Assembly: GCF_000003815.2 (NCBI RefSeq)
Contig: NC_049990.1
Span: 9,370,222-9,434,221, forward strand
Direction of reading: 5' to 3'
DNA: 64,000 nt
Source of the DNA: Branchiostoma floridae
Taxonomy: Eukaryota; Chordata; Leptocardii; Amphioxiformes; Branchiostomatidae
The stretch's first letter is position 1; every line of letters begins with the position of its first letter. This document shows positions 50,297 to 61,685 of the stretch, piece after piece. The notes beneath the pieces are model-generated. The model was not told where the DNA came from. It did not search any database and was given only the letters and a program-made list of their open reading frames with translations. Both the position numbers and the translations under genes were made by a program.

Positions 50297-52947
50297 GAGA
50301 TAACATTTACAGCTTGATAACATGATAAAAATTTCAATTGACATAGCATTTGAAACTGCAAATCCATTCAGGGATTGCCACTGTATTCATTGTACGTCTA
50401 CAGTTGTCCGTACAAATATGCTTGCGACAACAGTCAATTACTTTTCAGCTTGGTGGTAGTCATACCCCTTTTGCACATACCACATGCAAACGAACAGCAC
50501 TTCCAACAAGACAACAATACAGCAGATATAACTGCAACAATCAGGGCAATGACGTCTAGCAGGTAATACTGGTAGAAGGGGAGTTCGGGTGCCCTCGACC
50601 TGAGATGGGGGAGGCCGCCATGTTTGATGACGTGTTCTATCCACCATACTGCCCGCTCCATGGGCAACTGTGGTTGGTCACGAAGATGCGTGGAAATCTG
50701 GTTGGCCTTCCCCTTGTAGCTAAGAAAAAGGTAAAGAAAATTAGATTAAATACCCACAAAATGCCCCAATGCTTACGGGCATCAACAGCTGGTAACTAAA
50801 ACATTGACTCAGAATAATGATTTTTTCCTCACAGATGAGAGGGAAAGAGACAGGGACTGAGTGAGGTGTTGCTAACAGTTACTCCTTACCTAGGATCCGA
50901 AATAACAGATGTGATGGCCTGGGCTACCTCCTCTGGCGTCACCGTGTGGATGTCCAATGACACCGCCATCCCACGGGCCACCATCCGGGCACTGTTATCG
51001 AATTGTTCGGAGAACAGAGGCATGCCGACCATGGGCACCCCGTGGTACATGGCCTCTGCTACTCCGTTGTATCCACAATGTGACACAAACGCCTTTGTCT
51101 TGGGATGAGCTGCAGGTATGAAATATTTACTCAAGTTTTGACAAAACACTGTCAAAGTACTGGATGTATTGAACTGTATGTTTGTAAGACGATATGCTTA
51201 ATGTTTTCAACCTTCACTAAAACGATGACCGAAAAGGACAGACTTTTGTGTATCCTAGTTTTGACAAATGCTATAGTTTCACATTGCAAGTATAATTTGC
51301 AGCGAGTTGATAGCATTTACCTAGCAAGTCGTTTTGAGGCACCCACTCCATGGTCTTGGTGTTTGACCCCAGACTTGGAGGTGGCGTTCCTGAGTAGCGC
51401 CACACAACCTTCTGTGGCAGACGGGCAAAAGCAGCGGCCAGCATGTCGGCTTTCTCTGCAGGCATAGCCGCTATCATGGAGCCGAACGTTACAAGCACAA
51501 CACCGTCATCTCCAGAACTCTGCACAAACTTCTCCAGCTCCTATGGAATTATACCAGTTAGGCCAATCAGATCTAGACAAGAGATGTTAAACATTACGTA
51601 CGTCTGAATCATCCACGTTAAGTTAGACCTTCAAGACCATATATAAAAGTAGGCTGCAAGGGTTTATATTGTAATAATGTGCGAACACTAAGTTTTGTTT
51701 GTGTTTGTCTTTCTATATAATGTTACTAATTTGATTTTTGAAGAACTGACCTCACTGAGCGGTTTGACATCCTCAGCCATGTGACCAGCTATGCTGACCA
51801 TATTTGGCATCATGGGTCTAGGGAAGTCGAACATGAGATCTGATTGGTAGAGCCACACGTCAGTTCTTGCCAAGGCAGCAGACATTGTGAAGTTGTCGCC
51901 AATGGTTCTGTTGGAGGTAAGAAAATGATGTTTTGGGTGCCGTTTTGCACATTTTTGTCCAAAGAGGAGATAAACAGACTCATTCAGTCATCTCACATCA
52001 GAGGCATATCATCTCACGTGCACATAAGAAACGTAGTTCTAACCAACATTCATCTAGAAGTGCCTTAACTGCATTCTAACTACATTGCGCTAAACTCACA
52101 TCCTGATAATAGAAAAAAAATAATGAACATGGTGAGAATTTGCAAAATGTAACAGTTTTAATATTGAAACATATACAAATGTATCTAGATTTGATGCCAA
52201 GTTGAAAGCCCACAAATCAAGTAACTGTCCTTTAATCTTGTCGTGAGTGCAGAAACGAATACGGAAATGGGCCCTCACATATATAGCATACATAGAATAA
52301 GTAACAACTTAACTTTTGTTTAATTTTCGTCTTCATATAATGAGAACGGTGATTAGGAATAAAATCGCATTAACTGAAGTTCTAGTGGTGGCTTTGCACT
52401 TACTTGGAGCATGCCGAAAAACATGACGGTTTATGAAACTAAGGAGCATTGGTTAAACTTAAAAACTTAAATGCAATTACAAAATCCAAATACTGTCATT
52501 TGAAATTGCCATATAACTGGAAAGTATTCACAAACCTCATAGCAACATCGTCGTAACTCTTTTCCACGACCAGCTGTCCCATAATGGAAACTGCGAAGTA
52601 AACCAGCACATTCTTCACTCTCTGCAAAAATGTCATCCGATCTGACAACTCCGATGTCACTGTTGGTACGTAAGCAAGAGGATTGGGAACACCAGTGGCT
52701 CGGATGTCTGAAACATAGGATCAAAAGACATAAGCACTAGGAAATGTAACTTATTTTAGAATGATGGAATAGATGTCTACATTTTAGCAGAAAAAAAAGC
52801 AAATATATCCCAACAGAGATGTCCTTGACAGAGTGTGTGGCATACAGGGCAGCAAATGGTAAAGTCATTGTGAGAACAGCTAGAAACCACTATAATGACA
52901 GCTGATTGTCAAGGAACACAGAGAAAATATGCCAGAGTATATCCTGC

Positions 52948-52977
52948 GTGTGTGTGTGTGTGTGCGTGTGTGTGCGT

Positions 52978-53038
<61 letters not shown>

Positions 53039-53040
53039 TG
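52948..53040. repeat. GT microsatellite, UGT-8 intron 2
   Basis: The inverted counterpart of the intron 2 CA runs of UGT-3 to UGT-7; the LINE begins at its right edge. Confidence 0.95.
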
Positions 53041-54590
53041 TTAAAAAAGGGGGGGATAGGAGCGACCCATCGAACTACAGACCTGTTTCGCTAACCAGTG
53101 TTGCAAACTTCTAGAGCAATAATGTTTTAAGCTACCATTAAGCATTTAGAGGAACATAAAATCTTATTGCCAACACAACATGGGTTCAGGACCAATCATT
53201 CCTGCGAGTCTCAACTTATTTCTACCCTTCAAGGACTTTTTTCTTGGTTGACAAAGGTACTCAAATTGGTATGGCCATGCATGACTTGGCAAAAGCATTC
53301 GATAGTGTCCCTTAATGCGGTTTCTTAAGAAACTAGATTATTACGGTATAAGAGTTAAAACACTCCAGTGGATACAGAATTGGTCGACTGACCGATATAA
53401 GCAAGTTGTAGTGGATGGGGATAAGTCTGATAAGTCAAACCTGTTAAGGTAAGGTCTGGGTGCCACAGGGCACTATATTAGGCCCACTATTATACTTAGT
53501 ATATAAAATGACATCAATAAAGGTATTACTTTGACAACTCCGTTTATTTGCCTATGATTGCTTACTATACCACCCCATTATAAAGGAAGAAGACTTACAC
53601 ACTCTACAGAAGGATCTCAATTAATTGTGTAAGTGGTCGGAACTTTGGCATTTATTTGCGTTTCAATGCGAAGAAGTGTTCGATTTTGCACATACACAAA
53701 TCTAAAAGAGCTTAAAAACTCTTATATACAATGTTTTCATAACGCCTTGAATCCACTATGCAACACCCATGTCTAGGTATCATACTTTCACACAACCTGA
53801 AATGGAATGCACACATAGATTATTTAGCAGCAAAAGCTAACAGTACTCTGGAATTCTTGAGAAGGAATCTGAGGGGAGCATGCAGAACAATCAGAGGTCA
53901 ATCCTATTTGCCCATTGTAAGATCAAAACTAGAGTATGTATCCTCTGTGTGGGACCTCCACAAACGTATAACGTTACATTCACAAACAAACAAACAAACT
54001 CGAAGACAAGTTAGAAGCAGTACAGAAGCGTGCCGCCAGGTTCGCCACTGGCGACCACCGGTCGTCAACTAGTGTAACACACACTCTGAAAACTCTTGGC
54101 TGGCCCTCCCTGCAACAACGCTTTTTTTTTAGCCAGACTGGTCCTAATGTATAAAGCTGTGAACAATACGATTGCTTTCCCCATTGACAACACTCTTACT
54201 AGTCGGCAGATTACAAATCCAACGTGCAAACCACAACACCAAAAGCTCTAGAGCCGTTGCCGTGGTCAGTTTGGCAGCGCTTAAACCCCACTGTTACAAT
54301 ACAAACATCACAAGAGGACACCACGCATGCACGTTTTAAATATCACCACCCCATGTAAAACAGAAACACACAGAGGCAGTTATTTCCCTCGAACTATCAT
54401 CGAGTGGAACACATTACCAAAAGCTCTACGTACTTCTATTGATATGTTTAAGAAGATCTTGGCCTCCCCGCCGAATGCCAGCTGTAGGGCCTCTTTTTGC
54501 GCGTACTAGTGCGGCTGCTGTACATAGTGCACAGCTTACTTCACTTTATTTTTCCCTTCGTTTTTTGTTTCGAGCACCGCCAACTGCCAC
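53041..54590 (+). mobile_element. Degenerate CR1/L2-like LINE in UGT-8 intron 2
   Basis: Scattered over three frames on the plus strand are reverse-transcriptase motifs in the right order: NYRPVSLTSVAN, HGFRTNHSCESQL, DLAKAFDSVP, GVPQGT with ILGPLL, then YLGIILSHNLKWNAHID and near the end SYFPRTIIEWNTLPKALRTS. Several frameshifts and stops show it is dead. It is antisense to the UGT-8 pseudogene. Both sides resume UGT intron 2 sequence. Confidence 0.85.
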
Positions 54591-55384
54591 ACTAGCTGAC
54601 CTTGTTTCCCAGGACTTGATGTGCCGCGAGGCACTTTGTCCTGTATTTCGAAGAAGAGGGCCTGTACTATATGAATCTGAACACACCTTGTGCCGTAGGT
54701 AAAGACCTCATTGTGCAGACTAGAGGCAGGTCCAAGTACTGCGCCAACAGGGGCCCGCATGAGGTACCAGCATACGTCAGGACTACGTCATAGTGGCTGT
54801 TCTTCAGTTTCGCCAGTAGTTGCTCGTCACTCAGCATCTCTTCACTAAGGTCCAGCAAGGCAGAACTCGAAGTACTGAACCATGTCAGGAGGCCCAACAT
54901 CCCAGGTGAAGAAAATGCATGTAACGGGCATTACAAAGACATAAGAAAATTGTATGATATCAGGAGCAAGACGATTTGTGAAGCTGGGAGGTCTACTACA
55001 AGAGTGAAGAATGGATACCGTTCATTTTACGTCACGAAATTTGTTCCTATATTACTATTGGACATTATCATTATTCCGTTCATTTTGTTAAGTTCACTTT
55101 GTATGAGAAACTGTTAGAATATGTTACTAACTTGAGTGTAGTGCCATTACTGCCATAGTACCCTTGCCTTTCTTGTAAAACAAATGAAGAAAATTTTGCT
55201 CTCCATTAGCTACGGCTTTTTTGTTTAATGTATTTGATGTTAGCTCACTGAATTCATTGCAATCCTACCATTCTGTGAGAACGCATTTTGGGTTCGCTCA
55301 GTGACCAAATTGTTATGAAAGATTGTAATCCGATGACTCATGAAGGTTCTATCAAATTTCAAAACGTCAAATAACGAAGAATAA

Positions 55385-55518
55385 GCATGGCCGAATGGCT
55401 GAGCGGCCATGAGATCCTCCTCAGTATAGTACCTCATTACGTAGCGATTCCTGGCTAGACATTTTGTCCTTGGGAAAGTCACGACTCTACTATCTCCTCC
55501 AAGGTAGAAGCCAAATGA
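55385..55518 (+). mobile_element. Truncated SINE relic, UGT-8 intron 1
   Basis: Matches the head of the SINE in UGT-9 intron 1 (CATGGCCGA head, then CCTTGGGAAAGTCACGACTC, then AACCAAATG or its variant) and stops abruptly at 55518, where the deletion junction lies. Confidence 0.55.
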
Positions 55519-56512
55519 AACTCTCGAAAGGAGAGACAGATCTGCGCTGTACATAGCGTTTCTAGGCTTTGCTGATTTGATTATATGGATGACATCCGCG
55601 AGCGAATCCATTTTCGGCCGTTTCAAAAGAAAAAAAATTCTAAAAAAACTATGGAGTAAATTGTGCAAAGCAGCTGTAAATATGTCCCGTAGATTTAAAA
55701 ATAAATATCAGAATTAAATACTAATGTCATAGAATACCAACGTCAATTCCAAGGTGAAAGAAAAGATATGTAAGAACAACGATAAGAATATATTGTGTTT
55801 GATAATTTGCTCAACCTCCCTGACCAATTATTAGGCATCATAGTGAAGGAAACTTTTATGGCGGAACTTTTTTTCTTCATTCGCACGCTCGCATCAGTTT
55901 TGGTATGGATGTCACCCATATAATCAAATCAACATACTGTCTACCCGACAATCTGGTTTCCGTTGAAGACATTCAACTGGAACTGCTTTACACCTTGTTA
56001 TTAAGGAGTAGTAGAATGTCTATTGACTGTCCAAAGTCTTTGATATCATTGATCACAGTATCCTTTTGCACAAATTGTCAGCCTATGGTATAGTTGGTCA
56101 CTCCATAAGACTTTGAATTTCGTATCTTTATGTAAATTCGGTTCACAGAAAAGGAAAAAACTTTTAACCAAAGTGTTGTGATCACCGAAACTTGGCCAGG
56201 CGTCATAGTGTGAACCAGTGGATGTCGTGTTAAGTAAGTCTTTCCCAAGGGCACAACGTTGGGAGCATGGCGAGTATCAAATAACCAAGAACCGGTTCTG
56301 AGCCCAACGCACTACCACCAGTTACGCCACACTGACGCCACTTTTCATCAAAAGTCATCAAAAACGTACACCAATCAAAGATAACATTCACAGCTTTACA
56401 ACATGAACAATTTTACTTGACATAGCAATGAAAACTGCATAATCATTCAGGGAATGCCTCTGTATTCATTGTTCATCTCTTGTTGTCCATACAATTATGC
56501 TGATGATGACGG
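55519..56512. other. UGT-9 3' flank interrupted by an insertion
   Basis: Read on the minus strand, 56512 to about 56357 and about 55861 to 55519 match consecutive parts of the 3' flanks of the other units, including the GGATGTCA..CATATAATCAA block. A roughly 495-bp insertion (55862-56356) splits them. Confidence 0.65.
55862..56356 (+). mobile_element. LINE RT fragment plus SINE-like sequence in the UGT-9 3' flank
   Basis: A plus-strand frame gives TRQSGFR and, further on, FDIIDHSILLHKLSAYGI, typical of the reverse-transcriptase core of jockey/CR1-type LINEs, with stops in between. From about 56161 the minus strand shows a possible tRNA-like A/B-box pair and CCTTGGGAAAGAC, which may be a second, SINE-type piece. 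Confidence 0.6.
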
Positions 56513-59500
56513 TCAATTACTTTTCAGTTTGGTGCTAGTCGTACCACTTTTGCATATGCCACATGCAAATGAACAGCACTTCCAACAAGACAACAATACA
56601 GCAGATATAACTGCAACAATCAGGGCAATAACGTCTAGCAGGTAGTACTGGTAGAAGGGGAGTTCGGGTGCCCTCGACCTGAGATGGGGGAGGCCGCCAT
56701 GTTTGATGACGTGTTCTATCCACCATACTGCCCGCTCCATGGGCGACTGTGGTTGGTCACGAAGATGCGTGGAAATCTGGTTGGCCCTCTCCTTGTAGCT
56801 GACAAAAAATGAAAGAAAAATTGAGTCCATTACGTTACATACCCAAAACATGCCCACATGCTTACGTGCATCTACAGCCAGTAACTAAACATTTGCTTCA
56901 GAATAATGATGTCTCCCCTGAAAGCTGAGAGGGAAAGAGACAGGAATTGAGGGAGGTATTCCTGGCAGTTACTCCACCTCACACTTACCTAGGATCCGAA
57001 ATAACAGATGTGATGGCCTGGGCTACCTCCTCTGGCGTCACCGTGTGGATGTCCAATGACACCGCCATCCCACGGGCCACCATCCGGGCACTGTTATCGA
57101 ACTGTTCGGAGAACAGAGGCATGCCGACCAGGGGCACCCCGTGGTACATGGCCTCTGCTACTCCATTGTATCCACAATGTGATACAAACGCCTTTGTCTT
57201 AGGATGAGCTGTAGGTATAAAAAAATACTTTAAGTTTTGAAAAAAACACTGTTGAAGTACTGAATGTATCGACCTGTATGTTTTTAAGACGATATGCTAA
57301 ATGCTTTCAACCTTCACCAAAACAATGACAGAAAAGGACAGACTCTTGTGTATTCTAGTCTTGAACAAATGCAATAGTTAACGATCCACATTACTCGTAT
57401 GATTTGCAACGAGTTGATACCATTTACCTAGCAAGTCGTTTTGAGGCACCCACTCCATGGTCTTGGTGTTTGGCCCCAGACTTGGAGGTGGCGTCCCAGC
57501 GTAGCGCCACACAACCTTCTGTGGCAGACGGGCAAAAGCAGCGGCCAGCATGTCGGCTAGTTCTGCAGGCATAGCCGCTATCATGGAGCCGAACGTTACA
57601 AGCACAACACCGTCATCTCCAGAACTCTGCACAAACTTCTCCATCTCCTATGGAAGTATACCAGTTAGGCCAATCAGGTCCAGACAATAGATGTTAAACA
57701 TTACGTACGTCTGAACCATCCACGTTAAGACCACCTTCAAGACCATATATAAAAGTAGGCTGCAAGGGTTTATATTGTAATAATGTACGAATACTAAGTT
57801 TTTTGTGTGTATGTCTTTCTATGGAATAATAATGATTTGATTTTTCAAGAACTGACCTCACTGAGCGGTTTGACATCCTCAGCCATGTGACCTGCTATGC
57901 TGACCATATTTGGCATCATGGGTTTAGGAAAGTCGAACATGAGATCTGATTGGTAGAGCCACACGTCGGTTCTAGCCAAGGCAGCAGACAAGGTGAAGCT
58001 GTCACCAATGGTTCTGTTGGTGGTAAGAAAATGATGTTTTGAGTGCCTGTTTGCACATTTCTGTCCAGTCATCTCGCATCAGAAACTTAGTTCTAACCAA
58101 CATTGATCTAGAAGTAACATTGGCCTTAACTACATTGCGCTAAGCTCACATCCTGATAATAGAAAAAAAATGAAGATGGTGAGCATTTGCAAAATGTAAC
58201 AGTTTAAATGTATTGAAACAGCTAAGTTGAAAGCTCACATCGCAAGTACTGTCCTTTAATCTTTAGTCATGAGTGCAGGAACGAATACGGAAATGGGCTC
58301 TGGCCAAGCATAGATAGAATAAGTAACAATTACCTTTTGTTTAATTTTCGTCTTCTTCGTATAATCAGAACGGTGATTAGGAATAAAATCGCATTAACTG
58401 AAGTTCCAGTGGTGGCATTGCACTTACTGCCGAAAATATGAAGGTTTATGAAACTGAAGAGCATCGATCAAATGTAAAAGTTCAAGGCCAATTACAAAAT
58501 CCAAATACTGTCATTACTATATACCGTTATACTGTCATATAACTGCAAAATATTCACAAACCTTTTTGCGAGATCGTCGTAACTCTTTTCCACGACCAGC
58601 TGTCCCATAGTAGAAAATGCGAAGTAAACCAGCACATTCTTCACTCTCTGCAAAAATGTCATCCGATCTGACAACTCCGATGTCACTGTCGGCACGTAAG
58701 CAAGAGGGTTGGGAACACCAGTGGCTCGGATGTCTGAAACATAGGATCAAAAGTCACACGGACTAGGATATATAACTTATTTTAGAATGATGGAATAGAT
58801 ATCTGCAGTTTAGCAGAAAAAAAATCAAATATATCACAACAGGGGTGTCCTTGAAATAGTGTGTGGCATACAGGGCAGCAAATAGTGAAATCATTGTGAG
58901 AACAGCTAAAAACCACTATGCTAGCTGATTGTGCCGCGGGGCACTTTGTCCTGCACTTCGAAGAAGAAGACCTGTACTTTATGAATCTGCACTTACCTAG
59001 TCCAGTAGGAAAAGACCGCGTTGTGCAGACTAGAGGCAGGTCCAAGAACTGCGCCACCAGTGGACCGCATGAGGGACCAGCATACGTCAGGACTACGTCA
59101 TAGTGGCTGTTCTTCAGTTTCGTCAGTAGCTGATTGTCACTCAGCATCTCTTCACTAAGGTCCAGCAAGGCAGAACTCGAAGTACTGGCCCATGCCAGGA
59201 GGCCCAACATCCCAGGTGAAGAAAATGCCTGTAACGGGCATTACGAAGACACGTAAGGATTGTGTGATATCAGGAGATTTGTGAAATGAAGCCCGGAGAT
59301 CTCCTACAAGAGTGAAGAATGGATACCGTTTGTTTTACGTCACAACATTTGTTCGTATATTACTATTGGACATTATCATTATTCCGTATTTCCGTTCATT
59401 TTGTTAAGTTCACTTTGTATGGGCCACTGTTAGAATAAGTTACTAACTTGATTGCAGGGCCACATTACACTTGCCTTTCATTGTTAGAAGTTACTAACTT

Positions 59501-60385
59501 GAGTGCAGTGCCACATTACACTTGCCTTTCTTGTAAAGCAAATAAAGAAAATGTTGCTCAGCATTGGCTACGGTTTCTTTGATTGATGTATTTGATGTTA
59601 GCTCACTAAATTCATTTCAATCCTACCATTTGTGTATATCCTATTCTCTGAGAATGCATTTTGGGTTCGCTCAGTGATCAAATTGTTATGAAAAATTGTA
59701 ATCCGATGACTCATGAAGGTTATATCAAATTTTAAATCGTGAAATAACGAAGCATAAGCATGGCCGAGTAGCTATGCTAGCGCGCACGAGATCCTCCTCA
59801 GTATAGTACCTCATTACGTAGCGATTCCTGGCTAGACATTTGTCCTTGGGAAAGTCACGACTCTACTATCTCCTCCAAGGTAGAAACCAAATGGGTTCCT
59901 GTCTTCGTTTTGGGGGTAAAAGGCATTTTTAAAGTGGTCAAGGAAGGAAAAGGATGGGCTGCTGCTTACAATATTGTGCCCGAGACACAGTGGATAGCAA
60001 CCCTCTGTCCCCATGGCCCCATAAAGGCTATGAGACTACATTTACTTACGCCATGCCTTTATCAAAGGTATTCAATCTCTTAGCTCTAAATACCTACCAT
60101 CTTTTGAGGCCCGGTTTTTGCAAATTCCTTCATCAACGGTGGTTTTTCGGGATCTCCGAATGTTTCGTACTGCAAGGTCGGCCATTTCCGCATCAGGTCG
60201 CTCTTCTGACTAGCATGGGCCAGCACGGTGACGACGTGCCCTCGGGAGGCCAAGGCTTCGGCAATCTTCGCTACGTCCATCCAGGGGCTGGCGTAGGTCA
60301 ATGTTGCCACGAGGATGTCGGCAGATTGAACATTTTGAGACAAAAAGGCGACAACCGCCAGGAACAGGTGAAACCCAGTCGACAT
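56513..60385 (-). CDS. UDP-glycosyltransferase UGT-9, seven coding exons
   Basis: From 5' to 3' the exons are 60098-60385, 58997-59228, 58562-58733, 57857-58013, 57428-57647, 56989-57208 and 56513-56798. Pro34 (ASPWMDV) and Tyr145 replace the catalytic pair; the sugar motif is Glu-Gln (FSEQFDNSARM), shared with UGT-8. Exon 1 has Asn at residue 18 (LSQNVQSAD) and ends TGPQKM. The leader acceptor is at 60432-60433. This is the only complete minus-strand unit. If its transcripts read past 56513, the UGT-8 exons would lie downstream on the same strand. Confidence 0.94.
59745..60052 (+). mobile_element. tRNA-derived SINE, antisense in UGT-9 intron 1
   Basis: The head TGGCCGAGTAGCTATGC resembles a pol III A box, and GCGATTCC about 60 bp later a B box. 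CCTTGGGAAAGTCACGACTC, AAATGGGTTCCTG and a GACACAGTGGATAGCAACCC block follow. This is the fullest copy of the relics in UGT-1, 2, 4, 6 and 8 intron 1. A SINE is the best reading, from layout and motifs. Confidence 0.6.
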
Positions 60386-61515
60386 ACTTCAGCACCAGCA
60401 GTAGTAATTGTGGAGTTTTCTATGTCAGAATCTAAAAATATAAGTAAGAAGGACATTCAACGATTGAACCGACAGATGTAACATCTTAGCACATGTTAAC
60501 GAGAAACAATATACATTTATGTTTTCTTATGATTTACCTAAAACTACGTGTGTATTTTACTAGATAAAACCCTGTAGCTATGTAATGTACCATGCAGCCA
60601 TGTTACCATACACATACCCAAGCCTTTACGCATTGTGTTTGCAAAATGTAGACCGTTAGGCCTTTTGTTTTTGAAATCATATGTCAGAGTATAGATAACA
60701 ATCTAAATATTATATAATCGCCGAATCTGTCGGTAGAAAACGCAATTGAAGTCTGTAAATTTCTAGCTTTTCACTTGCGTGAAATTGAAAGACTTCAACT
60801 TTGATTAATGTTTTTCAAGCTCAATGACTTGAAACTCAGGACCAACCAAACATAACGTTATGTGTATATTCTAGTATTCTGGTCGGTCGGAGTTTCTGTC
60901 GACCGGGATCCCTGTCCGCAGATATGGATTCTGCCATATTGCAATCTCTACCCTGACATACATTTTGAATGTCTTTACACGTTTGCGGTTGGCAAAGGCC
61001 AATCCCAACAGTAGGGCTCTTTGTATTTGCATTTCCATTGCCACTATAACGTAACATATCAAGCTCCGGCCATGTACCTCAAAATAGACACTACTGTGGC
61101 AAGCGTCTTGATATTCTATTGCCTACTAAATTTATATCCTAAAGTAGCTCGAAGTTGTCGGAAAATAGGTGTCACCTGTCCAAGCTACATTTTCCGTGCT
61201 CATCTTGTCTCCACCGAAGAATCTAAAGCGAATGATTCAAGAACGATACAGATGAGACGAGACGTATCGCGAACTCGAGAACAAAGCGCGGACGTCCAGC
61301 TAATAAAGCTAATTTTCCCACCGTGTGTATGCGATCGTTTTTGTTGTTGTTGTGCTGACTCAACAACAGATGAAGATTATACATTTCAGATTTTGAGATT
61401 AATTATGGGGAAGAATTAACCAGGAAACCCCAAATATTGACACGTGTCATGTCACCAGGATAGTGCTGACTATAAATAAGGGGATTTCAGAATACAGCTT
61501 TTTAGACCCTTTGAA

Positions 61516-61534
61516 CCCCCCCCCCCCCCCCCCC
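61516..61534. repeat. Poly-C tract
   Basis: Nineteen consecutive C in the UGT-9 leader intron, mirroring the G-rich stretch at this position in the plus-strand units. Confidence 0.95.
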
Positions 61535-61685
61535 TTCGAGGCCCCAGCAGTAAACACATGGCCTGTGAACATTTCACCGTGACCGATTACCCCTCTATAT
61601 TGGGATCATTCTTCTATGTCGAATATGACCACCTATGAGCCCTTTACCTACTGATAGCATGCAGAAAATCCTCTTGAAATCCCAC

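Larger units (their letters stand above)
50434..54918 (-). pseudogene. UGT-8 pseudogene: exons 2-7 without exon 1 or promoter
   Basis: Exon 7 to exon 2 are 50434-50719, 50890-51109, 51321-51540, 51751-51907, 52536-52707 and 54687-54918, all open and of standard family length. Exon 1 and the leader are absent: intron 1 runs at about 55518 straight into the 3' flank of UGT-9. The exon 2 acceptor is also destroyed (GTTACAT for GTTACAG), and a LINE sits in intron 2. Tyr is at the Asp position and the sugar motif is Glu-Gln (FSEQFDNSARM). Private changes include WRYSGTPP and QLPMER. The lack of stops means inactivation is recent, or that exons 3-7 are still used in some fused transcript. Confidence 0.85.

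Noticed and set aside
55387-55412. tRNA-like start with TGGCTGAGCGG
   Set aside because: It is the head of the SINE relic; no full cloverleaf follows.
55240-55668. 142-codon minus-strand open frame between the two minus-strand units
   Set aside because: It spans the truncated SINE, the deletion junction and the UGT flank; no conserved motif, and the matching region of UGT-9 does not keep the frame.
60098-60385. Exon 1 of UGT-9 serving as shared first exon for UGT-8
   Set aside because: Possible by phase but not supported: UGT-8 exon 2 has no acceptor and UGT-9 has its own complete exon set. Kept only as a read-through hypothesis.
59954-60481. 175-codon plus-strand open frame
   Set aside because: It is the antisense shadow of UGT-9 exon 1 extended into intron and leader sequence.
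61021-61419. 132-codon plus-strand open frame
   Set aside because: It lies in the UGT-9 leader intron, has no recognisable motif and no splice support.
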